Below, one piece after another: positions 1 through 10,887 of a stretch of 64,000 bases of DNA. The notes below the pieces were generated by a model. It saw nothing but the letters and a program-made list of their open reading frames with translations, made no database searches and was not told the origin of the DNA. Positions within the stretch are counted from its first letter, which is position 1. Each line of letters begins with the position of its first letter. The translations under genes were made by a program, and so were the position numbers. Source of the stretch: Diploptera punctata (Eukaryota > Arthropoda > Insecta > Blattodea > Blaberidae); assembly GCA_030220185.1 (NCBI GenBank), contig JASPKZ010007295.1:342501-406500 (forward strand). The letters are read 5' to 3'.

Positions 1-94
1 AATTAAAGAGGAAATACGAACTTGAAAACTATCATTTTTGTTTCAAGTTTCCATTGAGCATTTAATTTCATGGAAATTGTTATTATTATTATTA

Positions 95-376
95 AAGAAC
101 AGTTAAGTCCCGTAGACTGTGATGGGCAAGGCATGTTGCGCGTATGGGAAATGAAAGACGTGGATGGAAGCTTCTTGTAGGAAAGCCAGAGGGAAAATGC
201 CCAGTTGGTAGACCAAGAATGAGGTGGGAGAATAACATTAACTATGATTTGAGGGAAGTAGATTATACAGGGAATGATTGGAAAGCATTGGCTCAGGATC
301 GGGATGTATGGAGAGCTTATGTCCGCGCGGCCATGAACCTACGGGCTCGATAGTGCCAGTGAGTAAGTAAGTAAGT
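95..376 (+). mobile_element. RTE-A non-LTR retrotransposon, 3' end fragment
   Basis: This is the last ~280 bp of the RTE-A family, whose best copy lies at 57,780-61,037. An open frame at 144-353 encodes the conserved C-terminal tail after the reverse transcriptase (KPEGKCPVGRPRMRW, then YDLREVDYTGNDWKAL). It ends in GTGCCAGTGAGTAAGTAAGT, the short tandem repeat that closes other copies. It is a 5'-truncated insertion without enzymatic domains. Confidence 0.9.
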
Positions 377-412
377 ATTATTATTATTATTAAGTAATAG
401 TGACCATTATTC

Positions 413-1965
413 CCAAATGCATTAGAGGTTGAAATGGCGACTGAAAAATTGAATATGTATAAAGCATCAGGTTCAGATGAGATCCCAGCAGAACTGATAA
501 AATTAGGGGGAGAAAAACTGACGGACAAGATACGCTGGTTTCTTAGTATGATTTGGGAAAAAGAAGCTCTTCCAGATGAATGGAAGGAATCAATTATCGT
601 ACCAATTTATAAGAAAGGAGGTAAAACAGATTGCAACAACTACAGGGGCATCGCATTACTTTCGACTTCGTACAAAATGCTTACAAATATATTAGTAAGC
701 AGACTTACTCCCTATATTGATGAGATTCTAGGAGATCATCAATGTGCATTTAGAAGAAACAGGTCTACAACATATCAGATTTTTAGTATAAGACAGATTT
801 TAGAAAAGGAATGGGAATATAATGGTACTGTACATCAACTATATGTAGACTTCAAAAAAGCATATGATTCAATTAAGAGGGAGTAGTTATATAGTATCCT
901 GCTGGAGTTTGGAATTCCTAAAAAGTTAGTTAGACTTATACGAATGTGTCTAAATGGCACAAAGAGTAGGGTGCGTGTAGACAAACAGTTTTCGGACACA
1001 TTTGAAATCCAGAATGGGTTGAAGCAAGGAGATGCACTATCTCCTCTACTATTTAATTTTATACTAGAGCATGCCATTAAATCTTTAGAAAATGAGGAAG
1101 GCTTACAACTCAATGGTATTAATAAGCTGTTAGTTTATGCTGATGATGTAGTACTATTGGCCGATAGCGAGGAGATACTAAAGGACAACACGCACACACT
1201 ATTGAGTAACACTAAGAAATTAGGGCTGGAAGTAAATATCAATAAAAATAAATATATGGTCACACGTAGAAATATATTATATAATGGACATGGACAGCTA
1301 ATGGCAAATGAGGGAAATTTTGAGAAAGTGGCTGAATTCAAATACCTAGGAACAATAATCACAAATAGGAATGAGATGTACAAAGAAATTAAACATAGGT
1401 TCAATTCTGGAAATGCGTGCTATTATGCATTGCAGAGACTCTTGACTCCCCAACTCCTTTCAAAAAACGTTAAACTGAAAATATAGAAAACTATTATTCT
1501 ACCAGTTATATTATATGGATGTGAAACATGGACTCTTACTTTAAGGGAGGAAAGGAGATTATGAGTATTTGAGAATAAAGTTCTTAGGAAAATTTTTGGA
1601 CCAAAGAGAAATGAACAGACAGGTGAATGGAGAAAACTACATAACAGTGAATTACATGGTCTTAATAGGAAGCCAGATATAATGAGAACAGTTAAGTCTC
1701 GTACACTGCAATGGGCAGGACATGTGGCACGAATGGGGAATGAAATATGTGCATGAAAGCTTCTTCTAGGAAAACCAGAGGGAAGACGCCCAGTTAGTAG
1801 ACCAAGAATGAGATAGGAGAATAACATTAACTATGACTCGAGGGAAGTAGATTATACAGGGGATGATTGGAAAACATTGACTCAGGATAGGGATGTATGG
1901 AGAGCTTATGTCCGTGCGGCCATGAACCTGCGGGTTCGATAGTGCCAGTGAGTAAGTAAGTAAGT
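413..1965 (+). mobile_element. RTE-A non-LTR retrotransposon, 5'-truncated copy with RT domain
   Basis: The start corresponds to the middle of the full element (similarity to 57,780-61,037 begins around its position 59,490) and the end is the AGTA tandem tail. It retains the reverse transcriptase and C-terminal tail but lacks the endonuclease. Truncation at the 5' side is the usual result of incomplete target-primed reverse transcription. It lies 37 bp downstream of another RTE-A 3' end, so two insertions are adjacent. Confidence 0.9.
434..1942 (+). pseudogene. RTE-A reverse transcriptase pseudogene (nonsense-mutated, frame kept)
   Basis: The reading frame runs without a net frameshift from the first Met to the family's normal stop at 1,940, but five in-frame stops interrupt it, at 884, 1484, 1562, 1754 and 1814. 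Visible RT motifs are KASGSDEIPAELIK, YRGIALLSTSYKML, motif A LYVDFKKAYDSIKR, motif B QGDALSPLLFNF, the catalytic YADD inside LLVYADDVVLLAD, and FKYLGTIIT. The first stop directly follows motif A, so no functional RT is possible. The tail carries the GRPRMR motif. The frame is unlike that of the 57.9-kb copy, which is broken by frameshifts rather than stops. Confidence 0.9.
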
Positions 1966-1984
1966 GACCAATATTTGGTAAATT

Positions 1985-2600
1985 CAAAAAATATCAGAAG
2001 ATCAGAAGGGGTATATTGGAAGATGTGAAGAATTTGAGTATCTGGGAGTAAAAGTGGATAAAGAAAGAAGTGATATTAAGAACAGAATAAATAAAGATAG
2101 AGCAGTAACAACAATGATAAATGGAGTCTTATGGAACAGACATAACCAGAAAAAATAAGTTACAAATATATAATTCAATAGTGAGAAGTACTGTCACATA
2201 TGGAGCTGAAGTTTGGAAATTCAACAAAACGTAGAACAAATCTTATGTGGATGGAAATGGATTCATTGAGGAGAGCGGCAAGATGTTCAAAATTAGAAAA
2301 ATAAAATAATACTGTCATACGAGAAAAAAATGAATATTAGATATTCAATAGGAGATTATATAAGATACAAGCAATTAAATTGTATGGGCAAGTACGACGA
2401 ATGCAAGAAGAAAGGCTACCCTGAAAAAAAAAAAAAGAACATTGGAATGGTGTCCACCTGGAAGAAAGAGGAAAGGAAGACGTCGTGGATGCAAGAAATA
2501 AGAACTGGAATCAAAACAAGTGGACTGGAGGACATGCAGTGGATGGAAAGAGACGAGTGGCACAGAGAGGTATCACAACTTTAGGCACAGAAAGATGTGT
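1985..2600 (+). pseudogene. Non-LTR retrotransposon RT C-terminal remnant (third lineage)
   Basis: Translated in patches, this gives FEYLGVKVDKERSDIKNRIN, then SIVRSTVTYGAEVWKF, and later GLEDMQWMERDEWHREVSQL. This order (YLG motif, TYGAE-W motif, basic GR-rich linker, short tail) is the standard layout after the RT palm in RTE-like elements. Frameshifts and stops are frequent; the longest open piece is 2,330-2,584. The sequence differs from RTE-A and RTE-B and is probably a separate, older family. Confidence 0.65.
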
Positions 2601-2644
2601 AAACATTGAAAATCTGTATACAAATAAAATTATCATTATTATTA

Positions 2645-2885
2645 TAGTATCGCCCGCAGTGGACTAGTGGTTATGCTCCTTGCCTCTGGTCCCGAGGGTC
2701 ACGGGTTCATGGATGTTTTTAGGATGGAAAAATCCAAGGAGCAAGTCCTCCGGGAGTGACTTTAAGCCGTGGGTCCCGAGTCTGAAGATTTTCAGGCTCG
2801 TAAAAGATCCTTAAGCCTGAATGAAAAGGCCTCTAAGCAAAATTTACCGAATTTTCCCGTCCTAATACTACCTTGTTTTCTTGGA
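2645..2885 (+). mobile_element. tRNA-headed SINE, family P5
   Basis: The head reads GGACTAGTGGTTATGCTCC with a following GGGTTCA block, resembling Pol III A and B boxes. The body (GGATGGAAAAATCCAAGGAG; CCGTGGGTCCCGAGTCTGAA) recurs at 29,152-29,335 and in reverse at 27,590-27,772. The head is degenerate, so the copy is probably old. Confidence 0.7.
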
Positions 2886-3474
2886 GACTGCTTGGATTCT
2901 GTATTTGTCGAAGTCTAGCATTCACACTCACACGAGAGATGGGACAGACTATACTTTATAAAATTTCCAAATCCAGGTAGAATTAAAATGTAAACTTCCG
3001 GATGCTCAAAAAATCAAAAGTTATTACAATATTATTTCAATTTAATTATCACAACCTTCCATCCAATAAAATAAACTAAAAACTGTTTCTCTTCTGGTTT
3101 TATTTAGTAACGTTATTTTGATTGTTCGGTATAAATAATTACATTTTTGCCAGAAATAATTCGTCATATAATTAAAATTGGCCAGAGAAAATTCGTTTTA
3201 TAAGTAAATTTGATCACAGAGATAATTCGTTAATTATAGAAACAAAAATAAAAAAAAAATAAAAACTTGAACAAAGCTCGAACTCACAATCTTCTAATCA
3301 TTAAGTAAGTGATTTACCACGTTTCCATGAGAGAGATAGATACTACTTCAACTGTGCACCTATAAACACATGCGTTATGTAACAACACCGTCACCCTAAG
3401 TGGGACTTAAATATAATCACAGTTCAAGAGTTAAATTTTGGCAGCCATACAAAACAGTTCAAATGTGACATCGA
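2886..3474. other. AT-rich stretch, no gene seen
   Basis: I see no coding frame with recognisable content. Around 3,260-3,345 there is a weak tRNA-like block on the minus strand (GAGTTCGAGC with a possible A box), which could be a decayed SINE head. Confidence 0.4.
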
Positions 3475-3895
3475 TTTTATTATAAGGCTGTGAAACTTGG
3501 AAGATTACAAAACAAATTGGAAAGAAATTGCAAATATTTGTAAATAGTCGCCTGAGAAATATCTTGGGTATATGGTTGCCAGATTTTACAGCAAATAAAG
3601 AACTTTGGAGAAGAACGAATTAAAATAAAATTTGTAAAGAAATTAGATTTAGAAAATAGAAATGGGTGGTCATGTGTTAAGGAGAGAATATGATAATACA
3701 AAAATGGCATTTGATTGGAACTCACAAGGACTGGGAAGGCGAAAGGAAGACCTAGGGCAACATGGAGTAATAACATCAGTGATGAAGCTGAACAGGCAGG
3801 GATCAGTTGGAATGAAATTAAGGCATTGACAAATAACAGAGTTCGTTGGAGAGCTCTTATCAAAGCCTTGTGCTTTCCAGTAAAATGATCAGTAC
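3475..3895 (+). pseudogene. Non-LTR retrotransposon 3' coding remnant (fourth lineage)
   Basis: Patches of translation give CETWKITKQIGKKLQIFVNS, RNILGIWLPDFTANKELW, then TWSNNISDEAEQAGISW and RVRWRALIKALC. This is the C-terminal tail typical of a non-LTR lineage ending in a W-x-x-L, RWR-x-L motif, distinct from the RTE-A tail. The frame is broken by indels. No RT palm is retained. Confidence 0.65.
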
Positions 3896-4484
3896 TACTA
3901 CTATTATACAATACAGAATTTCAATGTTCCCTCTCTTCTTGTTAAAGGACATTTAGGCTAGATTTAGCTTTATTAATTATTATTTATCTGTGTACATTTC
4001 ACATTACTCTTTATACTGAAGGATGCATTTGCATGGATTTCAAAGATCTATACTTAATAATTGTAAAAATCTCGATATTTGTATAATTATCTATGCATGT
4101 CTACATTGATGCCAGGGTTGCTATTTAACATTATATTTAGTATCTAATCCGTATCCTGGCTTAATTATATATTAATTTCATTAAGTATTACCTAAAATAT
4201 CGGAGAAAAGGTGTTATTTCATGTCCTCTATATGACCATTATGTGAAAATTAGGTCATTGAGACAATATAATAAACCTGCCTTGCAGATTTTGGGTTGCA
4301 AATGTAGCTACTTTTTTTCGCGTAAAAATATTTTTTGTCTAGTCGTTTATTCGTGTATTATTTCATAACAGTGAAGTTAACATTTGCGACCCAAACATTC
4401 CTCGCTTATAACTTATTACTTCCACCCTGCACTTTTTTTCGCCCTCTGGACTTTATATACTTTCAATCCACTGATATGGGTTGG
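3896..4484. other. AT-rich stretch, no gene seen
   Basis: No coding frame or inverted repeat stands out. It forms the left flank of the hAT element. Confidence 0.4.
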
Positions 4485-4492
4485 ATTTGAAC

Positions 4493-5578
4493 CAGGGTTT
4501 ACTAAAAACCCACCCACTCAAAAAAAAAATCGAGCCTGTTTTTTTTAAAAACCCACCTAAAAAACCAAAAAAAAAATCACTTCTGGACTTACTTTATTTT
4601 TAACACTGATTACTAAAAAGAGAAATAAATAGTCCAATCAAATAATAAAGATAAATTATTATTTCAACCAGTATATTTACAAGTAATTCACAATAAATAA
4701 CTTATTAAAAGTAGTAACAAATACTTACATTTCTAAATAAGAATCACAATCTTCAACAACATATTCTTTTAATTCGTCATTATTAAGATCTCTGTGTACT
4801 TTTACTAATTTTGTAACTTTTTCACAACCCAACCTGTTACGATATTAATCCAAAGGTTGAGAACACTCGTTCTATTGATGCTGAATGAACTGGGAAAAAA
4901 GTTACAGAAAGTTTTAATGTGCTCATTTGTAGAACGTTTCTCCAAAATATTCCACCACTGGGCAGAATTAAGCTCTTTATTACATCATCCGCAAACATTG
5001 ATGGTGGATATATTTGTTTATCTTTAATTTTAAAAGCTAATAACAATACAAGTCATTCAGGGTGTTTGCTTGTCAACCGAGACTCAGCCTGATTTTCTCC
5101 ATTAGAAGATTCATCACATTTGCAAGATAGTGTATTGGCAAAACAGCTTCGTCCATCTTACGTTGAATACTGTCTTTATGCGTTTGAAGATCAGCACATT
5201 CTATTAAGTCTATCCAAAGTTCCACAGAATCAGAAATATTGGTTTTTTTTTTTCAGCTTGCATAGGATCAAATATTTTTCCAATACATTTCAGCTGTTTC
5301 TGCATATGCAAAACATTTTTGTAAATAAATAGATTTTCCAAAATTCGGGTAATATTTTCTGGAATTTCAGAATGTTTTTCTTGATACATTTCTACATATT
5401 TAGGATAATTTTTAACAAACCTGTTTAAACAGTCAAGCTGGGAATTCCAACGTATAGCATTTGAGGTCTGTGGCATTAAACCCTCTTTAAAAAACTTTTT
5501 TTTTTTGGGTTTTATTAAAAAACCCAAAATAACCCATATGGGCTAATTTAAAAAAAAACTCGGGTTTTTTAAATCCTA
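4493..5578 (-). mobile_element. hAT DNA transposon, internally deleted, 8-bp target duplication
   Basis: The element is bounded by an exact 8-bp target duplication ATTTGAAC (4,485-4,492 and 5,579-5,586). The ends form short inverted repeats: CAGGGTTTACTAAAAACCC on the left and TAGGATTTAAAAAACCC read inward on the right. Both the 8-bp duplication and the YAGGG terminus are diagnostic of hAT. At 1,086 bp it is far shorter than an autonomous hAT and keeps only the C-terminal part of the transposase. Confidence 0.88.
4722..5527 (-). pseudogene. hAT transposase C-terminal fragment
   Basis: On the minus strand, 5,527-5,210 encodes SNAIRWNSQLDCLNRF and LHMQKQLKCIGKI, resembling the region before the hAT dimerisation domain. 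Further on, 5,046-4,837 encodes FFPVHSASIERVFSTFGLI, the classic hAT C-terminal dimerisation motif (SxxxERxFS). The last part, ending in DLNNDELKEYVVEDCDSY at about 4,725, continues in another frame. Several frameshifts and a stop separate the pieces. The N-terminal BED zinc finger and the first catalytic residues are absent, so it is inactive. Confidence 0.85.
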
Positions 5579-5586
5579 ATTTGAAC

Positions 5587-6238
5587 CCGCAACTTTTGAT
5601 TACTTGGACATAATGTGTTGCTATGAGATACCGAGAACGCAAATCTGTTTATGTGTATTAATGTTACTGTATATAGTAGGGCCTATATGTGCGCTTTAGT
5701 AAAATTGGGCCATGTTAATTACGGTACATTTCGTGTTACGGATTTTTTCTATATTACTGGTTTAAATAATGTATTGTAAACAATATATAATTATAGAACA
5801 AATATTTTGTTTTATTAGACACTTGGAAACATTGTGAAAAATGGCGTAGCCCTTTGTAGAGCCATACTTCTCCTTTATCAGGAGTTAATAGACCAAGTTC
5901 ATTTTAGTTAGAAAATATAACTATTTATATATAAATAGGCTAAGATAAAATAGTTAATAGTTAAGTACAATTTCCTTCTCTGCTTCTTAACCGATTTTTT
6001 AGTAGCTATTAACGAGCTTTAGTGTTATCAATAAAAGAATTTTGAAAACAGTTAGTTCCGCCGTTTTTAACTGCAAGGTAGTATTTATGGAAAATCTCTA
6101 TGGTGCAAGAGTTAAATTTCTTCCACAGAAGCATGTGATGTACAAAGACAATGCCCAAACAATTACCTGCCTTTTTAACTATAAGGCACTAAAATCCTGC
6201 GCCAAAGCCCCCATTTAAAATATGGGGGAGTAATACAT
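5587..6238. other. AT-rich stretch, no gene seen
   Basis: Nothing recognisable. It contains poly-T runs and no extended open frame. Confidence 0.4.
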
Positions 6239-6239
6239 T

Positions 6240-6415
6240 TGCATATGTTAATCACGGAGTTAGACGATCATCCTGCCAGTGTAGGGGTGACATGTGGTCA
6301 GCATGTCGGGTCCACTAGCCTTTATAGCTGGTTTTCTCAACGTGGATCAACTAATTATTGTAGCTACCCAAATTCCTCACGATGCTGGGTGCTAATTTAG
6401 AATACTGTCACCCCC
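6240..6415 (-). mobile_element. SINE family P3, partial body
   Basis: The segment around GTAGGGGTGACATGTGGTCA and CCTCACGATGCTGGGTGCTA matches the body of the full P3 SINE at 62,350-62,694 in the same orientation. The tRNA-like head that would follow on the right is missing. Confidence 0.8.
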
Positions 6416-6537
6416 ACCGTTAGTTACACTCCAACATAAATACATACCCTATATTTTTATGATTGTAGTCTAACAATGTCTAATATAATATAAAGTGACA
6501 GGTTATTTATGGTCAAATTTAGACCACTTGGCCCAAC

Positions 6538-7039
6538 ACTTACTTACTTACTGGCACTATCGAACCCGCAGGTTCATGGCCACGCGGACATAAGCTCTCC
6601 ATACATCCCTATCCTGAGCTAATGCTCTCCAATCATTCCCTGTACAATCCACTTCCCACAAATCATAGTTAATGTTGTTCTCCCACCTCATTCTTGGTCT
6701 ACCAACTGGGCGTTTTCCTTCTGGCTTTCCTACAAGAAGTTTCCATGCATGTCTTTCATTCCCCATACGTGCAACATGTCCTGCCCATCGCAGTCTACGA
6801 GACTTAACTGTTCTTATTATATCTGGCTTCCTATAAAGACCATGTAGTTCATTGTTATGTAGTCTTCTCCATTCACCTGTCTGTTCATCTCTCTCTGGTC
6901 AAAAAAATTTCCTAAGAACTTTATTCTCAAATACTCGTAATCTCTTTTCCTCCCTTAAAGTAATAGTCCATGTTTCGCACCCATATAATACTCGTATAAC
7001 TGGTAGAATAATAGTTTTATATATTTTCAGCCTAACACT
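6538..7039 (-). mobile_element. RTE-A non-LTR retrotransposon, 5'-truncated
   Basis: The reverse-strand AGTA tail starts at 6,538 and similarity to the full element continues to about 7,039. The C-terminal tail frame is intact at 6,557-6,766 (KPEGKRPVGRPRMRW). Before it, the region equivalent to LPVILYGCETW contains small indels. It lacks the RT palm. Confidence 0.9.
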
Positions 7040-7206
7040 AGTAAACATAAATATACTCTTGTGCTATCAGTAGACGTGCTCACTTGTAAATGAACCAAAA
7101 GTGGACATGACCCATTTTAATATTCAAGGGCTGATATGAAAAATAATACGTGTCAATGTATTAATATTGTCATGTTATTTATTTTTTTAAATGTTATTTT
7201 ATTAAG

Positions 7207-7357
7207 GTTCCGCCATTTGGACACCATGGTACGTCTGAAGGCCATCCGGGATGGAAACCAATCACCTACACCACATCCAGAACGAGAGTCCAAATCGCCC
7301 AAACGATCTCCAATCATGCCGAGGAAGAATTCGCCGTCCAAGGAACAACGGGATTAA
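7207..7357 (+). CDS. Possible terminal host exon (uncertain)
   Basis: A GC-richer island follows a T-rich stretch ending in TTATTAAG, a plausible 3' splice site with AG at 7,205-7,206. One frame reads MVRLKAIRDGNQSPTPHPER and then SPKRSPIMPRKNSPSKEQRD before a stop at 7,355; it is Ser/Pro/Lys/Arg-rich, like a disordered C-terminal tail. A second frame over the same bases is also open and ends at a TAA at about 7,361, which weakens the case. I cannot assign a family. It could equally be UTR, an old element or chance. No start or upstream exon can be seen. Confidence 0.25.
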
Positions 7358-7361
7358 CACT

Positions 7362-7874
7362 CTAACGCTAAATTTTAATTGGAACATTTTGGAAATTCTA
7401 TAATCTCTGCGTACATTATAGATTACAAGACCTGGACTTTGATATGTGGTATTATCCTTGTTCCTGATTTAGGTTACCGATGACAGCGTAAGTTCCCATA
7501 TTGTCACTGCCTCCTTAACCATAGTACGTGTTTAATGGGACACATCCATGGTCATAAACACGGCATTCTTCAACAATAGAGTTAGACCAAATTAAATAAT
7601 TTACGGAATTTAATAAATAGGGTTATTATATTAAGTAAATAGCGTAAATATAAATTGGGTGAACTCAGTCTCTTCTATTCTATTGAGATTTACAAGGAAA
7701 GTCGTAAAATATAGGTTAGAATGTAATGCGGCAGAGATGTTACAGTTCTGAGAGTTATCAAACTAAATTGAGTTCTGATGAAGAAAGACCTATAGTTCAA
7801 AAGTTTGCTTTGGGAAAACTAGTTTACAAATTGGTATTACTCTGCATAGATAAACTGAATTAAAATTTGGTATT
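7362..7874. other. AT-rich stretch, no gene seen
   Basis: If 7,207-7,357 is an exon, this would be its 3' untranslated region. There is no clear polyadenylation signal cluster, only scattered AATAAA-like words (for example near 7,610). Confidence 0.3.
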
Positions 7875-8175
7875 ATTAGTCATTCAAAATATCTCTGCAG
7901 GCGGAAGAATTGCGAAGCTCTGTTTGTTGCTACACGTGACGTCATATAAGGTAGTGTATACTGTCAGCGTCCCACGTCCCATTCCCCTCTGCACTCGTAG
8001 ATAGCAGTGTCACGTGTTCTATTCCTGCATAAACACGTGACATTGCTATCTATGAGTGCAGAGGGGAATAGGACCTGGGACGCTGACATTATACACTGCC
8101 TTATATGACGTCACGTGTAGCAGGAAATATAACTTCGTAATTCTTCCGCCTGCAGAGATATTTTGAATGACTAAT
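7875..8175. mobile_element. Foldback MITE, ~300 bp palindrome
   Basis: The ends ATTAGTCATTCAAAATATCT (7,875) and its reverse complement (ending 8,175) are the outer parts of arms about 145 bp long that meet around 8,015-8,035, where CACGTG occurs on both sides of a short loop. Arms share GCAGGCGGAAGAATT, CGTGACGTCATATAAGG and TGCACTC blocks with few differences. The TA next to GTCATTC could be a TA target duplication. There is no coding capacity; this is a hairpin-forming non-autonomous DNA element. Confidence 0.85.
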
Positions 8176-8179
8176 ACAT

Positions 8180-8832
8180 GCACAGAGAAAAATACTACGG
8201 CCAATTTAAAATGTTCTGTGGAAAATGGGCATGTAGTAGAATGAACGATACATTTTTCCCCAGAATTCCTAAATTATGGAATATGATAAGGACATAAGCA
8301 GGTATATTTTACATTGAACATTTTCATACTAAAATAATACATATGATTTAATCTTCTTTCAAGGATTAGGTCTTTGCCTGTTCCGATCACACATCCGTTC
8401 AGTCCAGCGCTGTCTTGGTAAATATGAATTGGTTTAAGAAATTAATACAAATTAATTTGATATTAAAATTAGCAGAACATTCAATTTCAATGCAAAAAAT
8501 TAATAAAGACTTCAGAACAGGCCTACGGTGTTACACACACTTATGATGATGTTTCAGGATATTTTTGACATTATCCCAATCAAACTGCTACTAAATGGTT
8601 TCTTACATGAGAAATGACATAACGACTAAGAGGCAATATGAAAATAACTTTTTTTTGCTCAGAAAAGTTTCACAATCTTAAAAACTGTATCCGTGATATA
8701 TCAGTTTCTGAAAGCCAATGCATTCTAATTTGGTCACTGTCAAATGGCTAGCAGATTACTGTGTAAGGAGACATTTGGTTAGCGTGATACAATCCCTCAA
8801 TATTATTTTCAGTTCTGTTAAATTATTTAGAT
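8180..8832. other. AT-rich stretch with a short dispersed repeat
   Basis: No gene seen. The block at about 8,735-8,790 (GTCACTGTCAAATGGCTAGC; GAGACATTTGGTTAGCGTGA) is similar to 18,205-18,262 and more weakly to 39,360-39,405, so it is a low-copy dispersed repeat. Confidence 0.45.
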
Positions 8833-8840
8833 ACTTCTGA

Positions 8841-9185
8841 CATGTCCACCGCTTTGGTCTCGAGGTAGCGTGCTGCCTTGTCACGCAGCGGGCCCGGGTT
8901 CGATCCCCGATCGGGGCAGTTTTTCTGGGTGAGGTTTTTATCGGGGTTTTTCCTCACCCGTAAGACAAATGTCAGTAAAACTTTAAGGCCCAAACGGTCC
9001 CCGAAATCATTTGGCCATCATCATCATCCTTATCATTATCATCAACATCATCCTTCACCGGTGTGGAAAGCAACGGAAGCTACCACACCTACAATTCCCT
9101 AGTAAAGCTGCAAGCATAGCATGAAAATGCTATGATTGCAGTGAAGGACCGGCCTTCGGGCGAATTAGTATGGATGGATCGATGG
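8841..9185 (+). mobile_element. Full-length tRNA-Asp-like SINE, family P1a
   Basis: The copy is bounded by the duplication ACTTCTGA (8,833-8,840 and 9,186-9,193). The head resembles a tRNA: GGTCTCGAGGTAGCGTGC as A-box region, an anticodon-like loop TTGTCAC (GTC, as in Asp), and GGGTTCGATCCCC as B box. The body carries GGGTGAGGTTTTTATCGGGG and GGCCCAAACGGTCCCCGAAA, a CAT microsatellite, and the tail GCATAGCATGAAAATGCTAT, then TGGATGGAT repeats. It would be Pol III-transcribed and mobilised in trans. The short open frame inside (8,878-9,102) is not a gene. Confidence 0.92.
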
Positions 9186-9194
9186 ACTTCTGAT

Positions 9195-9806
9195 ATCAAA
9201 TAACTACTCAGTTGTCCTCATGTTATACAATAAAGGAGTTTTGAACACAATTACTTACTCTCCGAGAAAACTTTCCATATTTTAACGGTAAAATGAACAA
9301 AGTACATTTAAAAACTATATGACTGACAGGTTCTTGGCCTAACAGCCGGCTCACATTGGTCCAATTTTAATATTTAAGGTGACAAAATGGGGAAAATCAA
9401 TTGTATCGAATGCAATTAGTATTCTTAGGTTTCTGTTAGTGTATATCTGGACAATATTTGAACTCATAATCCAAAGCAGTGAAAGTATAGGAATTTCAGT
9501 ACAGGGCAGTTGAAACTTATCATATGGCGCGGCGCCCGCGTGCAAGTTTCATCCAACTAGTGATGGGAATCAGTCTTTTTATCACTGCTGGAAATGTGTT
9601 GTGCTTATTCATTTCCACTTACATTTAGTACCGTCATATCAGGTGGGTCTTCAGGCATTCAAAACACTTTTCATGATAACTTTTTTATCATAGTAGGTAA
9701 AATTGCCATGCATGTTCATGGCTGTAAAATACTGGTTTTTAATCTTAAATACTGACAAAGTGGAATTTAAAAAACACTTTTTCCGTCTCCAAATGATTTT
9801 TAATAA
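9195..9806. other. AT-rich stretch, no gene seen
   Basis: Nothing recognisable apart from a short GC-rich patch near 9,520-9,545. Confidence 0.4.
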
Positions 9807-10410
9807 TTAACTCACTGGCTCTATCGAACCCATAGATTCATGGCCGCGTGGACAATAAGCTCTCCATACATCCCTATACTGAGCTAATATTTTCCAATCA
9901 TCCCCTGTATAATCTACTTCCATCAAATCATGGATGATATTCTCCTACCTCATTCTTCGTATACCAACTGGGCGTTTTCCTTCTGGCTTTCCTACAGGAA
10001 GCTTCCATGCACCGCGTTCATCTCCCAATCGTGCCACTTTCCTGCCCATCTCAGTCTACGAGACTTAACTGTTATTATATCTGGCTTCCTATACATATGA
10101 TCATCATCATCATCATCATCATCGTCCTTTCAAGTAGTTTTCTCCATTGACTTGTCTGTTCATATCTTTTTTTGGCCCAAAACATTTCCTAAGAACTTTA
10201 TTCTCAAATACTCGCAATCTTCTTTCCTCCCTTAAAGTAAGAGCGCACCCATACACTATAACTAAGAGAGTAACTGTTTTATATATTTTCTGATTAACGT
10301 TTTATTAAAGGAGTTGGGACAAGAGTCTCTGTAATGCATAATATCACGCATTTTCAGAATTGAGTCTATGTTTAATTTCTTTGTGCATCTCATTCCTATT
10401 TGTAATTATT
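9807..10410 (-). mobile_element. RTE-A non-LTR retrotransposon, 5'-truncated and decayed
   Basis: Reverse-strand similarity to RTE-A runs from the tail (9,807) to the codons equivalent to KYLGTIITNRNE (10,410). Indels are common, and an ATC microsatellite (10,098-10,125) has expanded inside it. No open frame is left. Confidence 0.85.
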
Positions 10411-10886
10411 AGGGAAATGATTTTGAGGTGCAGCACATTTCCAAAAATATAGCTGTTTCCGAACAAATAGTTCAATACATGTATTTGGGGAGATTAAATG
10501 AAACGAAATGAACACAATTTGTTGCACCTTTTTGCACTTTTTCGTGAGATAACTACATTTCGCTCCCTTTTCCCTCTTTTTTTTCATGCTTCAGCACCTT
10601 TTACTCCACTCTTCTCTGCGTTTTTAAAAGATAGAACAGAAAAATGTATATTTTCTTCTTCTTGAACAGCTTTTTAAAATCTCAATCAGAAGTCAACAAT
10701 TTTAATTAAGTATTAACAATGTGATGGCACTGAATAAAAATAAATAAATAACAAAAAAAAAGAAAAAATACACCTCAATTAATAAGAAAACCTCATAATG
10801 TAAAAATTCTTAACTTTATTACATGAAAAAGAAATATTAAAATACAATTTATGTATATTGACTTAGGCTTTCACGGTCGGAGTTAC
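10411..10886. other. AT-rich stretch, no gene seen
   Basis: Contains poly-A and poly-T runs; nothing recognisable. Confidence 0.4.
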
Positions 10887-10887
10887 T

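Noticed and set aside
2330..2667. Two overlapping small plus-strand genes
   Set aside because: They are frame-shifted pieces of one retrotransposon C-terminal tail.
8878..9102. Histidine-rich 74-codon frame
   Set aside because: It is the SINE P1a head, core and CAT microsatellite; the same frame recurs in other P1a copies.
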